Below, piece by piece: positions 46,957-59,035 of a stretch of 64,000 bases of DNA (position 1 is the stretch's first letter; each line of letters begins with the position of its first letter). The DNA lies in assembly GCA_963932465.1 (NCBI GenBank), contig OZ010791.1, positions 155,541,915-155,605,914 of the forward strand. The letters are read 5' to 3'. This DNA is from Maratus speciosus. Lineage: Eukaryota; Arthropoda; Arachnida; Araneae; Salticidae. Position numbers and translations under genes: made by a program. Below the pieces are notes generated by a model that saw only the letters and a list, made by a program, of their open reading frames with translations, was not told the DNA's origin and searched no databases.

Positions 46957-47466
46957 ATAAGTTAAGAAATAAAATTACAGACACTTAATTAAAATAGACA
47001 TATAAAAATACACACAAAATAAAAACAACTATGCATACGTTTCGGACGAAACTTTCATCCCTCTTCAGTACAATTTACGGAAAATCACTAAAGATGACAA
47101 AAACCAACTTATCCATCTGAAACCTACATCGAAACATGTATTACAGTTAATTATAAGGTTATAGAAGCCGAATTTTCCTCGAATCTTAGCATATGAATTC
47201 CAATTAACCGTTAATCCAATTAACGAAGCCGGAAATATTCCACCTAAGTACTCTATTCTTTATGTTAACCTTATAATTAACTGTAATCCACGTTTTGATG
47301 TAGGTTTCACTTGGTTTTTACATCTTTAGTGATTTTCGATAAGTTCTACTGAAGAGGGATGAAGATTTCATCCGAAACGTATGCATAGATGTCTTTTAAG
47401 TATTTTTATATGTTTATTTTAATTAAAAGCGTCTGTATTTTAAGTAACTTTGTTTCTTAATGTGAT
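46957..47466. repeat. large inverted repeat with hammerhead-like cores
   Basis: The left arm (46957-47170) and right arm (47255-47466) are inverse and imperfect: AACCTTATAATTAACTGTA, AAAATCACTAAAGATG, CTGAAGAGGGATGA and CGAAACGTATGCATAG appear in both. An ~85-bp unpaired centre holds CCAATTAACCGTTAATCCAA. The arms resemble the terminal region of a Penelope-like element copied head to head. No coding sequence is present. Confidence 0.8.
47341..47388 (+). ncRNA. hammerhead-like core, right arm
   Basis: CTGAAGA (47349-47355) is followed by G, a 7-bp stem GGATGAA/TTCATCC with loop GAT, then GAAAC and GTA. The left arm has the inverse version at 47031-47074 (stem GGATGAA...TTCGTCC on the minus strand). 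As at 46013, one extra base separates the core from stem II. Stem I is poor here, so this is a motif-level call. Confidence 0.35.
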
Positions 47467-47670
47467 ATAATGCTGGAAATTGCGACGTGATCTATAAGCA
47501 ACGAATTCAGTATTTATTGAAAATTGTACAAAGATAGCTTTGCAGAATTTACAGAAAAAAAGGATGGGATAAAACAAATAACAATAAACATAGATTAACG
47601 CATAACGCTGTCGGGAAATACGGCACTTTGAATAAAGAAAAACACCATGAATTAAAAAGAGATTTAAATT

Positions 47671-47949
47671 TTAATTCACACGGATATACAACACGACAGA
47701 TGTCGAAAGACAGAGAAAGATGGGGGTGTGGGAATCAATGATAAATCCCGCATACAAAACGGGGGCAAAGAGAAAAAAAATGATCAGTTTCATCTTCCGG
47801 TAAACGCGTGTTGGTACGCCTGTTCGCGATTCATAGAGAGCAAAATCTGTCTCTGGAAAACACGCATGACAACTGGAAAGAGCAGACGTGTGTCGAGCTA
47901 GAGTTACATCATTTTTTCCACGAGTCAAAAGTGCCGCCAGTGTAGTCAT
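47671..47949 (-). other. GC-richer open segment of unknown nature
   Basis: A 92-codon minus-strand frame covers a locally GC-richer block. Its middle, from MKLIIFF to AGFII, looks hydrophobic like a signal peptide, but no family is recognised and there are no convincing splice sites. It may be unique non-coding sequence. Confidence 0.15.
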
Positions 47950-48179
47950 AGTTCCTCTTCCCCTTTTCCGAATGACAAAATAACATTGATGGATCTATTC
48001 TTTGGCGAAGCGGAAGGCATCACAGATGGTCGGATCAGGAATGAATTCGTGAAATATTTATACCGGTTGCTTTATTAGCGAGTTTTTACTGTGTATGAAA
48101 GTGGAGAAATCCATACCTTACGGAAATGTAACAAAGAATAAAATTGACAGCTTTTTTTTTTAATATTCGGTAGCTACTA

Positions 48180-49133
48180 CAGGGTTCCCAGCAAAACATG
48201 TCTGGCAATTTCGCTGAAGGCAATTCCATCGTAACAGACAAACAGCCATCATAGAGGAAAAAATGGCTTTAACTTATTTAAAAAAATAACCATTATGTAA
48301 TTCAAAGATGGCTACAATTAACATATGATATTAGAAGATAAATTAATATAGTTATTATGCATAAATTATTTAATGTAAGTAACTATGATTAAAAAATGGT
48401 ATTGCAACAGACAAACATTAATTACCATGCTTTTTGGATGCCTTAATGTTATAAAATAACATACCACTTATTATAACGAAAATGTAGTTTCATTCAGAGG
48501 GAGTTCTGAAACTAAGTCTTTCACAAAATTTGACTGTTGCCACAATTTAGTTACGAAAAATATGTAATCTTACCTGTAACAGACCAACAACAAATATGCA
48601 CCAGACAAACAAACACGTAAAATGAAGTTATGCTGATTATAATGGATTTTATTGATTTTGACTATAGAGAATTTTATAAAATGCATTGCAAATATAAAAA
48701 ATATAGGTTTAATACTTATAAATAAAGATTATAAAAAAATAACCTATTATTATCTATTTGATGTAAAAAAATAAAAAACTAAAAAAGAACATTGGCTTGG
48801 AATTGCACAGACCAAATCTCAAAAAATACCTTGACCAAACGGTCATACAACGAAATTCGCTATTTATCGCTGCAATCCTTTGACAAAATTAGTGATTTTG
48901 TTTTTCTGTTATCGCTTTTCGAATTAATCGGATTTTTCTGCGGTTGTTTGACGAATTTCGCGATTTTTTACACAGAGACCATTTGATGAATTCACGTCAT
49001 CCCCCCCCCCCCCCCCCCCAAAAAAAAAGACTTTTCCATGAGTTTTCAGAAACTATTTGTAAATTCCCTGACACTTCCTATATATTTTAAAATTTCCCTC
49101 AATTTCCAGATTTTCCATGTCGCTGGGACCCTG
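48180..49133. mobile_element. hAT-like element with CAGGGTTCCCAGC ends
   Basis: The left end CAGGGTTCCCAGCAAAACAT and right end, reverse-complemented, CAGGGTCCCAGCGACATGGA agree well. The right half has AATTTTCCCTGAC-type sequence and a few CGAAATTCGCGATTTTT units. The outside octamers (AGCTACTA, GACTAGAA) match only partly. There is no coding sequence; the frame at 48792-48986 is spurious. Confidence 0.65.
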
Positions 49134-50399
49134 GACTAGAAGTGAAAACATTTCCAAAATTAAACGAGTGGGATAGCCAGGGAGTTACAAAGGGATTTTA
49201 AAATGATCCGCTTCTGATTTATTTTTTTCCCCTTTAGATTTACCCTCTCATGCGTGAAATATTTTAAAAGATGAAAAGCGTATTTTATATTTAAAATAGT
49301 TTAAAAATAGATTATTTAGAACAAATAATGTGGAATATTTTTGTAAGTTATTACAAAAAGACACTTAGGATTTACAAGCACTAAAAAATTATTATTAAGA
49401 TCTATTCAATAGTTTTTTGGGATAATTTAAACTTCGGACACCTTACTACCAAGTAAAATATTAAACCATTTTTAATCATTCTTTTATTTTGTTTAGATCC
49501 AAGAGCAGAAATTTTTGAGAAAATAGTATCTCATGCAAAGCTTAAAAAACAAAATAAATAAATAAAAAATTGTCAAATGCGGATTTCGCCAACTGATTAT
49601 TCAAAAAGAAATTTTCAAAATCAGCGGTACAATTAATGCCACTAAAATAGCATATTGCAAACACTTTGATGTGGAGAAATCTCCTAGTAAGGATGTCAAT
49701 ATGCAATTTATTTACACGCTTTTTTCGATAACAATATTATTAATAAATGTTTGATTCGAATTCGAGTAACTTGATTTGATCTTTCTTTACAAAGTTTTAT
49801 ATTTTACTGAAGTACTATTATTAACATTATAAAGTTTTACAATACACAAAGTGGGGAAGCAAAAAAGAAAAAAAAAATCACTCCAACGACCTGACCCGTA
49901 CGTTTGAAAATTGCAACACTTCCGTTAAAAAAGGGAGGGGGGGGGGTGCCATTTCAGCCAGAGTTGTCGGCTTTTTTTGGTTTTAACCGCTTAAAAAAAC
50001 CCGGCTTTTATTTTTCAAAAAAGTGGTTTATAGATTATTCATATAAAATTTGGATTAATTTATTTTTAATACACTTAGAAACAGGGTGTAAAAATACCGG
50101 GCGACTAAATTTTCAACACTGGCGCCTAGATAGCCTAGATCTGCCAACCTTTGAAAATGAGAAATCGTAGCACACAAAATTAAAATTAATCTGGAGGTTG
50201 GTTGGTTTTTCGTGTTTCGCATCCATCTTTTGGCATTCGTAAAAGGAATAAGGTTTCAGTCTTTCAACTCAATATAATAAATTTTATCCTCTGTAAATTT
50301 TTATACGATTTTTAGATTTAGTTCGTTTTGCAGCGTTTTTTTACATTTGTAAAAGAAGCCTGGCTCCAATTGCTTAGTTTTAGCCCAGTGCAGTAAATG

Positions 50400-52460
50400 T
50401 ACGAAATTCGCGATTTTGTTCTCGCGATCATTTCAGGATATTCACAATTTTTTCCCACAATTGTAATTTACATTTTTCTATCACGATTCTTTGTTGAAAT
50501 CCGCACTATATACCATGAACTTTTGACGAAATTCGCATTTCTTACCGCAATCCTTTGACGAATTTTGCGTTTTTTTTACCACGATTCTTTTACGAAATTA
50601 GTTTTCTTACTGCGATCTTTCGGTGAAGTTTGCGTTTTCTTACTGATCTTTCGATGAAATTCAGGGTGTCAACGATTTAAATCAGTTGATTTAAATCAGC
50701 GATTTAAATCATGATTTTAATCAAGTGATTTAAAAAAAAATCATTGATTAAAATCAAAAAATTTCTAAATGTTTAAAATAACATAAAAAAGTATTCAAAT
50801 CTAAGATTAACATAATTTGGAAAGTTTCTACAGGTATTGTGACTTATGAATGCACAAAACAAAGCTTTAAATAATTGTTTCTAAGCATAATTCCTGAGTA
50901 TTGTGAAAAATTTAAGTACAGTAAATTTGTAAAAAGCATGGTTTTTATCTAACAAACATAAAAAGCATTTAATTTAAAAATGATATTTAAATCTAATATA
51001 ACTGACAATGTCATAATTTTCTTTTAATAATCAAGTTATTCATTCTTTTATATACAATAAACATAGCAATAGAGTGTCAATGATTTTAACAACTGATTTA
51101 AATCAGATGATAAAATCACATATTTTCTGATTTTTTAAAATAGTGTGAAAAAGCCTTATAATCAGTAATAAAAATTATCACTAAATCACTTGTAAAAAAT
51201 GTAATATTTGTTATTGTTAATTATAACAATATTAAACTGTGTAAAAAGAAGTATTATACATTTAAAAAACATCTAACTAAATGTTAAATAACTTCAAAAC
51301 ATTATAATATTTAGTAGCTATTCAAATATTTTAATGTTGTGGGGAAACAATCTGATTTAAATTTCAAAATACAATTTTTGTAATCTATTTATAAATTATG
51401 TGCGAGTTTACTTGTATACATTGCTACAATTTTTGATCAATTTGATATACATATGCTTTAGAACCTGTGTAAAATTATTGGCCGCTTTATGAATTTATCA
51501 AACGATTATTTATCACCTTTTTTTCAACCACTTTTTCAAAAATGTAGATTGTGTTCTTAATTAAACAGTTAATTGTTTAATAATCACAAAATTTAATCTG
51601 TATCATCAATTTAACATTAAATGCAATTTATCAATAACTTTAAAATATAAGCAGTATTTAATATTGGTTTATATAATTATTACAAAATATTAGTGCACAT
51701 AATGTTATATGTTACTAAAGAAATTTTTAATTTGCAGTTTTTTTTAAATTTCTATAATTACATAATTAAAATTTTATTAATTAAAGCAAAAAAACATAGA
51801 TTATGTTAGTAATTGGGGAGTTATTCATTTTTGAAATGCTTAATTCTTGGTAGATGTTTGATATTTTAACACAGGGAAAAAAATAAAAAAAAATCTTATT
51901 TAAATAAAAAAAATCCGATTTTTTTTATTTTTTAAAAAAAAATCATGATTTTTTTTACACCCTGATGAAATTCGTATTTTCTTACTAATCTTTTGACGAA
52001 ATTCGCGTTTTCTTTCTGCGACATTTTGACAAAATTCACGTTTTTACCACCATCCTTTGACGAAATTTATTTTCTTCTGCGACCAATTGACGAAATTGAT
52101 TTTTTTTACACGGTCATTTGTCGAAATTCGCGACAGTTTATCTCAAACAATCGGCAAAATTTTCGATGTCTTTTTGCGACCAATTAACAAAATTCACTAC
52201 TCATTTCCACGACGTTTTGACGAAATTTGCAATATTTTCCCCTCGGAAGTCTAATCGAAATTCGTAATTTTTTGCGCAGTCTTTTGACAAAATTCGCAAT
52301 TTCTGTCTGAACTCTTAACGAAATTAGCGAATTTATTCAGCGACCTGTTGAAGATTAATCACTATTTGTTTCTGAGATCTTTGACGAAATACCCGATATT
52401 TTTACACGATCGTTTGAAGAAATTCTCAATTTTTTCCGCGATCGATTCACGAATTTGGGA
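50400..52460. repeat. field of ~33-bp degenerate repeats, CGAAATTCGCG type
   Basis: Copies of a unit near TTTGACGAAATTCGCGTTTT, followed by CTTACTGCGATC-like sequence, recur every ~30-36 bp on both sides of the nested hAT (50400-50655 and 51968-52460). About 20 units can be followed. Short stretches of the same repeat occur at 48840-48980 and 62800-62970 inside other elements. Confidence 0.8.
50662..51964. mobile_element. non-autonomous hAT element, perfect 8-bp duplication
   Basis: It starts CAGGGTGTCAACGATTTAAA and ends AATCATGATTTTTTTTACACCCTG in form. ATGAAATT occurs exactly on both sides (50654-50661, 51965-51972). GATTTAAATCA-type motifs are repeated inside each end. Length is 1303 bp with no gene. 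It inserted into a unit of the ~33-bp repeat field, whose reading resumes across the joint. Confidence 0.93.
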
Positions 52461-53086
52461 AAATTCCATAAAAGAAAAGAAATTCGTGGATTTTCAAGAA
52501 ATTTCAAAATATACTCGCAGAAGAATCGTAGATCTGTGAAAGAATTTGCCAGGGGGAAATACTGTACAGCTGTTTTCATTATGCAGGACTTTCTTTTTCC
52601 GCATGCAAATCAGGCGATTTTACACACTGTTTCAAACCTTGCCCCTCAAAGAACACCACCCACCCCCCCTTCAGAAATTATTAAAATGGCACCTCTATTT
52701 CTAAGGAAGGGAATTCCTGTATAAATATTTATAGAAACACGATTCACTTGTGGTTGATATACAGAGGGTTTTATGTTAAGAAGTTTGTTTTGCAGCCCAG
52801 AATTTTTTTTTTCCCCATGACCATTTTTTAATGTCCGAATTTTCGGACTGATGACCAATTTTTCAAAACTTTCGGAAAAAACTTTGAAATTTTGGAAATT
52901 TCGAAACAGAATCACTCATGAAAAATATGCTGCGCGGGATAAAAACCGCAACTAGAAACAAAAAATGAGTTTGTTTTTTTTGCAAAAAATCGTAGTTTAA
53001 GACCGGTTTTCGTAGCATCGTAGTTTATAGGTCCAAATCGTAACAACTACGATTTTTGCGTAGCAGTTGGCAGGTCTGGATATGTC

Positions 53087-53997
53087 TTAGGAAATGAAAA
53101 ATAATTCATATTTATAACCTTGATTATTTATAGATTTTTTTTCTTTTTTTTCCATGCGCAAAGAAAAAAAAAATAAATGAAGTTCTCTTTCACTGAACTG
53201 AACTTATTAAAATTATTATTAAATCATTTCCAGAAATATTTTTTCACATTGAATGTTGATTTGGAAACAACTGAAAGTATTGCTCTTGATGAATGGTACG
53301 AGTTTAAGGTACTATGCAAAGACCTGAAATTTAGTGAGCGTTTGATCAAATCAATGAAAAATGATTCTAAATTTCCAATTTTATCAAAATTACTGCAAAT
53401 TGTATCTGTAATACCTGTGGCAACTGCATCCTGTGAGCGAGCATTCAGCACAATGAATTTTATCAAGAACAAGTTTCGCTCTACTTTGACATCACAAAAT
53501 TTAAATGATTTATTATTAATAAATTTAAATGGACCTTCTGTAGAAGCATTTGATCCTACAAAAGCAGTTGAACGTTGGTACTTTACATAAAAAAACAACA
53601 AGACACATGAGCGGTCATAAACATCATAAAAATTTAAAAGCAAATGAGGACAAACAATAAGTTAACAGTATTGATTTATGGCATATATTATAGTCCTTGA
53701 AGTGAATTACATATTTGTACTTTTGAGGTGTTTAAAGAAGTTTTTAATGATTATTTGTATTTTACATCAGCACTTCCAATTTTTTTTATATCAATATTTA
53801 TAATTTTATGTAACATTACTTTTTTATACAAGAAAAAATTATGTCATGTGTCAGATATATTTAATTAAAAAGAGTAATTTGTATGTACTATTATTAACTT
53901 ATACTGTAATTTTATTTTACAAATTTGTTATCGATAGTAACTGGCTCCTAGATTTTTGACCTGGCTCCTAGATTTTCAAAAAATTTTTACACCCCTG
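53087..53997 (+). mobile_element. 5'-truncated hAT copy bearing the transposase fragment
   Basis: The right end reads AAAATTTTTACACCCCTG preceded by a duplicated CTGGCTCCTAGATTTT. The next octamer is CTTATAAA, but no matching left end was found, so the left boundary is approximate. The piece lies inside the 49959-55099 element. Confidence 0.6.
53177..53590 (+). pseudogene. hAT transposase C-terminal (hATC dimerisation) fragment
   Basis: The 137-codon frame ends in the hAT dimerisation region: FPILSKLLQIVSVIPVATAS (residues 66-85), CERAFSTMNFIKNKFRSTL (86-104), SQNLNDLLLINLNG (106-119). The ATASCERAFS block is diagnostic of hATC domains, which pair transposase subunits in the nucleus. Full hAT transposases have 500-700 residues; the BED finger, catalytic Asp residues and most of the RNase-H-like domain are missing. 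The Met is internal, with stops and an A/T-rich joint upstream. About 400 bp of UTR-like sequence leads to a hAT-type right end at 53997. The opposite-strand frame 53224-53643 is its shadow. Confidence 0.9.
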
Positions 53998-55107
53998 CTT
54001 ATAAATATTTTCTACTAAAAAAAAAATATAAACTTCTATTAAATTTTGTCAAATAAACAAGACCTTATAACTGCTAGAATGCAACTGTGGAGGTATAATG
54101 TCTGAAAAAAAAATTGTGAATATTCAAAAGAATACATTAAATTAGACTCTAGACTCTCGGTTTGGAATTCTTTATCATGACCCTACACATTCCACACATT
54201 TTAAAGATTATATGAAAGAATAAGAAAATGTCACACATTAAAATAGAAACATTCTTACATATACTGGTATTTACTTTTAAAATTGATTAAAACTAAATAG
54301 CTTATATGTATATAATAACTGAAATTATCTTATATAATACTCGAACAATAATAAGCAATCGATATATAAAAAATACTTATAAAAATGATACATGTAAAAA
54401 GTTTTTCTGCTACTAAGCTTGTATGTAACTTATTCCAAGTATGTCCATACGGACAGATTAAAATCGTAGAATGAACGATATTGAAAGAGAAATTGGGAAG
54501 GATATAACATTTGAGGAAATTTTAGTACCATGTAAGTGCATAAAATAAAGAGAACAATTAAAAATCTCCAAATAAAACTTGAATTAGAATTTTGAAAAGC
54601 TAGTTGCTATTTAAAATAGTGCATATTCATGCATAAATTAATGCATATGTTATTCATAATACTATTTTAATAGAGAGAAATTATGTTTTTTATTAAATGA
54701 CTTTATGCGTGATTTTAAATAAATGTTTATGAGAAATAAAATAAGACTTGTATTATTAATATCCCTTAAAATTAGTTAATAAAATATATAACTAAGCAAC
54801 CATTGTCCTTTTTAATTATATAAAGCAGTAAAAAAACATTGTTAAGGTCAGTGTAAACCAGAAAAAGCAATTGGTATGACCTTTTATTCCAATATTAATG
54901 TCCTCATTATTGAAAAATTGGGATATATTGATTTCTACCTCAATTAAATGTCTTTAAAACTAATTAAAAAACACATAAAAATGTGTCGTTTATAATTAAA
55001 ATGCTTCACTGTATAAAAGCCAATTTTGGCCAAAAAAGGCCAAAAAAAGCCGGTTAAAACCAATAAAAGCCACCGGCGTGGCTTTTTTTTGCAACCCTGA
55101 TTTCAGC

Positions 55108-56696
55108 TCTGTAACAAAAATTTGACATGTATTTTTGACTGATAAGAGGCATTGTTTTCTCTCATCCGCATTTCTTCTTCCATTCCCTCCGCCTGTACTT
55201 TATGTTGTTTTTGAAAATACTGCTACTACTATTATTATTATTAAATGGCACAAAATTGCGATATACTTTTTTTTTAAATCCTTATTTCTTCAGGCTGTGC
55301 AATATCGAAAATATTTTACGATAATTAAAAAAGGCAAAGAAAAAATGCTATTTCTATTGTTTCCCTTATTCTAATTGCAAAGTAAACTGAACAATTAATT
55401 GTGTTTTAAATATTTTTATTTGTTCGAAACTTTGAAACCTCATTTGCATTTTTTCGTATAGAAAACAACATTCAATACGCTTAGAAATACTCCAATTTAA
55501 ATAAACAAAATGAACTGAATCAATTGCACTTTGAATATATATTTTTTAAGCTTAAGCTTAAAACATTAATTATTAAAAGAACTGCAGCTTTCGTAACCAT
55601 TAATTTTAAATAAATTTATACTTAAATGACAGTAGCTTTCTACGGAAAATGGTAAGGAGGGGAGTTTACAATTACAGTATTCTCCCAGATAGCTTCTGTA
55701 ACATTAGCATTTAGAATTTTTAAATCCGTAATGACTTCATAAATGTAAAAAGAAAAAAAAAGCAGATGAAAAAAACTGGTGACTGACTTTCTTTTTCTTT
55801 TCTTTTACTAGTTTTGTAATTAAAATGCAATAAAGAAAGATTTAAAAAGCGTCTGGAGGAACAAAAACTGAGCAGGAAATGAAACCGACTGCTATTCTTA
55901 AAAGTCCATTACTTGTACTAATGGTAGAATCTCTTTCTCTACCCCCCCCCCCCTTTTTTTAACTGTACTGCAGGCATGAAAAAGCTAAAAATAATAAAAA
56001 CTATTAGATTGCATTTTGCAGATCGATTTTAATATTTCTTATAACGCTCGAAGGAAAAAAAAAATTACTTTTTGAAGTTTAATATCAATACTTTTTTGTT
56101 TGTAAGGTTCATGAGAAAATTGCTGCTCAACTCGATGAAATTTTCTTGAAATAAAAAAGCAGCATAAGAAAATAACGCCAAAAGAAGTGCTTCCATGCTT
56201 TAAAAATGCACTCAGTTTTTCATTAGAGGAAAAACAGAAAAATGTTTGTTCGACGCAAAATCGTGCATAACATTCGCTGTACACTTTTGAAAATCCTTAT
56301 GATATTCTGGGTGAAAAATGACCGCAAAATTACACTTTTATTATTTTATTCTGTACATAAAAAGATGAAAGAGTCACTTTTATACGAGTGCTTTTGAAAT
56401 GAGTATTTACATGTTCATCGTCAAGGGGGAAAAAAAAAACAATCAATAATGTAACCTTTAGCATTATAAAAGAAAAAAAAAAACCTTTTGTAGCCAAATT
56501 TCTTTAATACAGTTGACACATATTCTAAAAAAATAAAGAGTAAGGACGGATTTTAAAACATATATTACCGAAGTGATTGATACTCATAACTAAATATCGA
56601 TGTACGTATTTCGTTCATTTATAATACATTCTCACGTAGAAGAGTTTACAAACTAATATCACATATACATACCGTTATCGTAGTACATAAAAGGTA
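55108..56696. other. AT-rich stretch, no gene recognised
   Basis: No repeats with clear ends and no coding signal. Frames at 55135-55374 and 56039-56284 have no domain. A C run lies near 55941-55952. Confidence 0.6.
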
Positions 56697-56704
56697 GATT
56701 AGAA

Positions 56705-58584
56705 CAGTGGTTCCCAACGTGGGGCGTACGCCCCACCGGGGGGGCAATTTGAATTTTTAGGGCGGCCATTCTATATTTGTTACCCATTCATTTACTATCA
56801 GTTTGTTTTTGTTTATTTTATTTTATTTTTATTTTTTTTTTATTAAAGGAATTTTGTCGAATAAAAATAAACGGAATACAAGCAAAATTTTTAAAAATCA
56901 GCTTTTTATTGAAAATGTTACTAATTAAAAGTTGAAAATAGAATCAATACCAGAATAATTATATGAATAATCATTGAAAGTAAGTTGACATCTTTTTTTT
57001 TTCTTTGTAGAATTAGAAAATTTTATATTTGTTGTGGTTATAATTGTATTTTACAATTTTTCATAGTACTTTCGATTATTTATGGAACGAGCTTTCTATT
57101 TCTATTTGCTTTGCTGTACTCTTATAGGTCAATACGAAGAAACTTTTATACATGAAACTACTTAAAAGTATATATAAATCTGACTGTCTTGAACATATTT
57201 AATCTAAAAAATATACGAAATATCTAAACGAGGTACTATGAACCCAGGAGGAGTCGCGTGGGGCATGACATACCCAGGATGCGTACGGCTTTTACATTTG
57301 TCACCACTATTTTTCGAAAAGTAATCTTTGACGCATAATTTATAACAATTGTCTCCCACTAAATAAGGTTACAATTATTATTTGAATTTATTGGTGACAA
57401 ACTATAAACCGTTCATACCCTATTTATGCGCGACTTCCCCCGGGTTAACTTTATAAAATTGATATGTCTTAAATAACATTAGAAAACGAAATGAATAGAT
57501 TGTAAACATCTATGACTATAGTGCAGGTCTTCTATAAAGTAAATAAGTTTACATGATCGCATATACATTTTAAATTTTAAAATCAGTTAGTACATGGAAG
57601 ACAACTACGACATGGGGAATGGGAAAAACAGGGAAATTGTGTAGTTGTGGGGAATGATCGCTACTTAAGAGGCTACTTCAGTCAGGTGAAAAAAACCGTT
57701 CGCTAATGCTAATCCTACGGAAGAAATTTATAAAGATATATCGGTTGCATTTCAATATTTTTAAATGATTTCTTTTGCATTCGACAGCTGAGATCGATCT
57801 GTACAAAGGTTGTTTTTTACTTTTTTCGATTTTGTTTAGAGATATTTTTTTATGGGGACACTTTCATTTTCGGAACCGGTTTCGAAAGTGAAAACATCCT
57901 CATAAAAAAATCTAATGAAAATCGAAAAAGTAAAAAACGGCCTTCAAAAAGCGGTCAGCTATCGAATGCAAAAGAAATCAATTAAAAATATTGAAATGCA
58001 ACCGAGATATCTTTATAAATTTCTTCCATAGGATTAGCATTAGCAAACGGGTCTTTTCGCCTGACTGAAGTAGCCTCTTAAAATTGATAAAGATTAGAAT
58101 CTCGTATTGTGTTATCTATAGAAAGATAATTTTGTGTCCAAAGCTTCACAACGAACTCTTAATAAATTACAAAAATGAATTTAAAATGTATGAATGTTAT
58201 CAATTAAATGTAAGTCTTTCTGCATGATATTTTGTGAAGATAAAATGCTTTATAAAAACGCTGTATAACACTTTTCTTTAACATTGAGGTAAGTTTGAAA
58301 AGTAGGACAAAACTTTTTTTGCTACGAAAGTGAACATGTATAAAATAATTGCATTTATAGAATTGTCTTAAAAACGCATCTGTGTCAAAAGATTCACCTT
58401 TTTGAAAGATTAAAAAATGGGAAATGAATAATTGTTGTTAAAGCTCTATTATGCTTCCACCATGTGAATAGAGTTCATTTTTGAAGTAAAAGAAGACACA
58501 ATTTACCGAGTGAGGGGGGGGGGGGGATAGGGATTTCACAGATGCCTTGGTGGGGCGTGGCCAATAAAAGGTTGGGAAACACTG
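56705..58584. mobile_element. non-autonomous hAT element, perfect 8-bp duplication
   Basis: The left end CAGTGGTTCCCAACGTGGGG and right end, reverse-complemented, CAGTGTTTCCCAACCTTTTA are classic hAT termini. GATTAGAA lies on both sides (56697-56704, 58585-58592). Subterminal GGGGCGTACGCCCC and TGGGGCGTGGCC are GC-rich. No transposase frame is present. A TTAA foldback (57665-58081) is nested within its 1880 bp. Confidence 0.93.
57665..58081. mobile_element. TTAA-flanked foldback element
   Basis: The left arm TTAAGAGGCTACTTCAGTCA continues through GCTAATGCTAATCCTACGGA and TGATTTCTTTTGCATTCGA; the right arm is its reverse complement with about 10% change. Arms are ~200 bp, meeting at GGAACCGGTTTCGAA. 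TTAA at each edge fits piggyBac-type insertion. The 417 bp have no gene. Confidence 0.88.
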
Positions 58585-59035
58585 GATTAGAACAACAGAA
58601 CTTAATGTCCTTGAAATACAGTCGAACCTCTATTTAACGAAGTCGCTAAATCCCGGAAAAAAGTTCGTTATATGGAAAATTCGTTAAATAGAGATTCACC
58701 TTTTAAAATACTTTAAACTACATAAAACAGATTTTAAATTCATAAACACTAAATATTTTTACTAAAAGTAATTAACCACATTTTTTTTATATATGAATTA
58801 TATCGATTTGTTTTATTTATTTTACCCACCAATATCCATCATCAATTCATTTTTTCTATGTGTTTAAATCTTTGAAATCTGCAAGGAAAACAAAACATTG
58901 TCCGGGAATACACTGTTAATTCTGTTTAAAGTAAATAGTTTTACATTAAAATTAACGAATTTTAATGACTTTATCGTATTTATTATTATTATAAAAAATA
59001 ATTTTAACCACACATTAACCTACGCGTCCTTAAAT

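Larger units (their letters stand above)
50135..53078. mobile_element. possible hAT-like element with GATCTGCCAAC ends
   Basis: The left end CTAGATCTGCCAACC...ATCGTAG and right end, reverse-complemented, CAGACCTGCCAACTG...ATCGTAG correspond, with similar spacing to the ATCGTAG block. The outside octamers match at only about half the positions. The interior is mainly the short-unit repeat field plus the 50662-51964 hAT. Confidence 0.5.
49959..55099 (+). mobile_element. hAT element, outer shell of a nested stack
   Basis: The ends CAGAGTTGTCGGCTTTTTTT and, reverse-complemented, CAGGGTTGCAAAAAAAAGCC share the hAT start and a GGTTTTAACCG block a little further in. ATTTCAGC lies exactly on both sides (49951-49958, 55100-55107), a perfect 8-bp duplication. 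The 5.1-kb interior holds at least two further elements, a short-unit repeat field and a hAT transposase fragment that seems to belong to another nested piece. Confidence 0.85.

Noticed and set aside
47671..47949. Secreted-protein gene on the minus strand
   Set aside because: The hydrophobic run follows an internal Met only; there is no cleavage-site context, no domain and no splice support.
48172..49141. 8-bp target duplication for the 48180-49133 element
   Set aside because: AGCTACTA and GACTAGAA agree at only half of the positions, so I relied on the terminal repeats alone.
53224..53643. 139-codon minus-strand open frame
   Set aside because: It is the antisense shadow of the hAT transposase fragment at 53177-53590.
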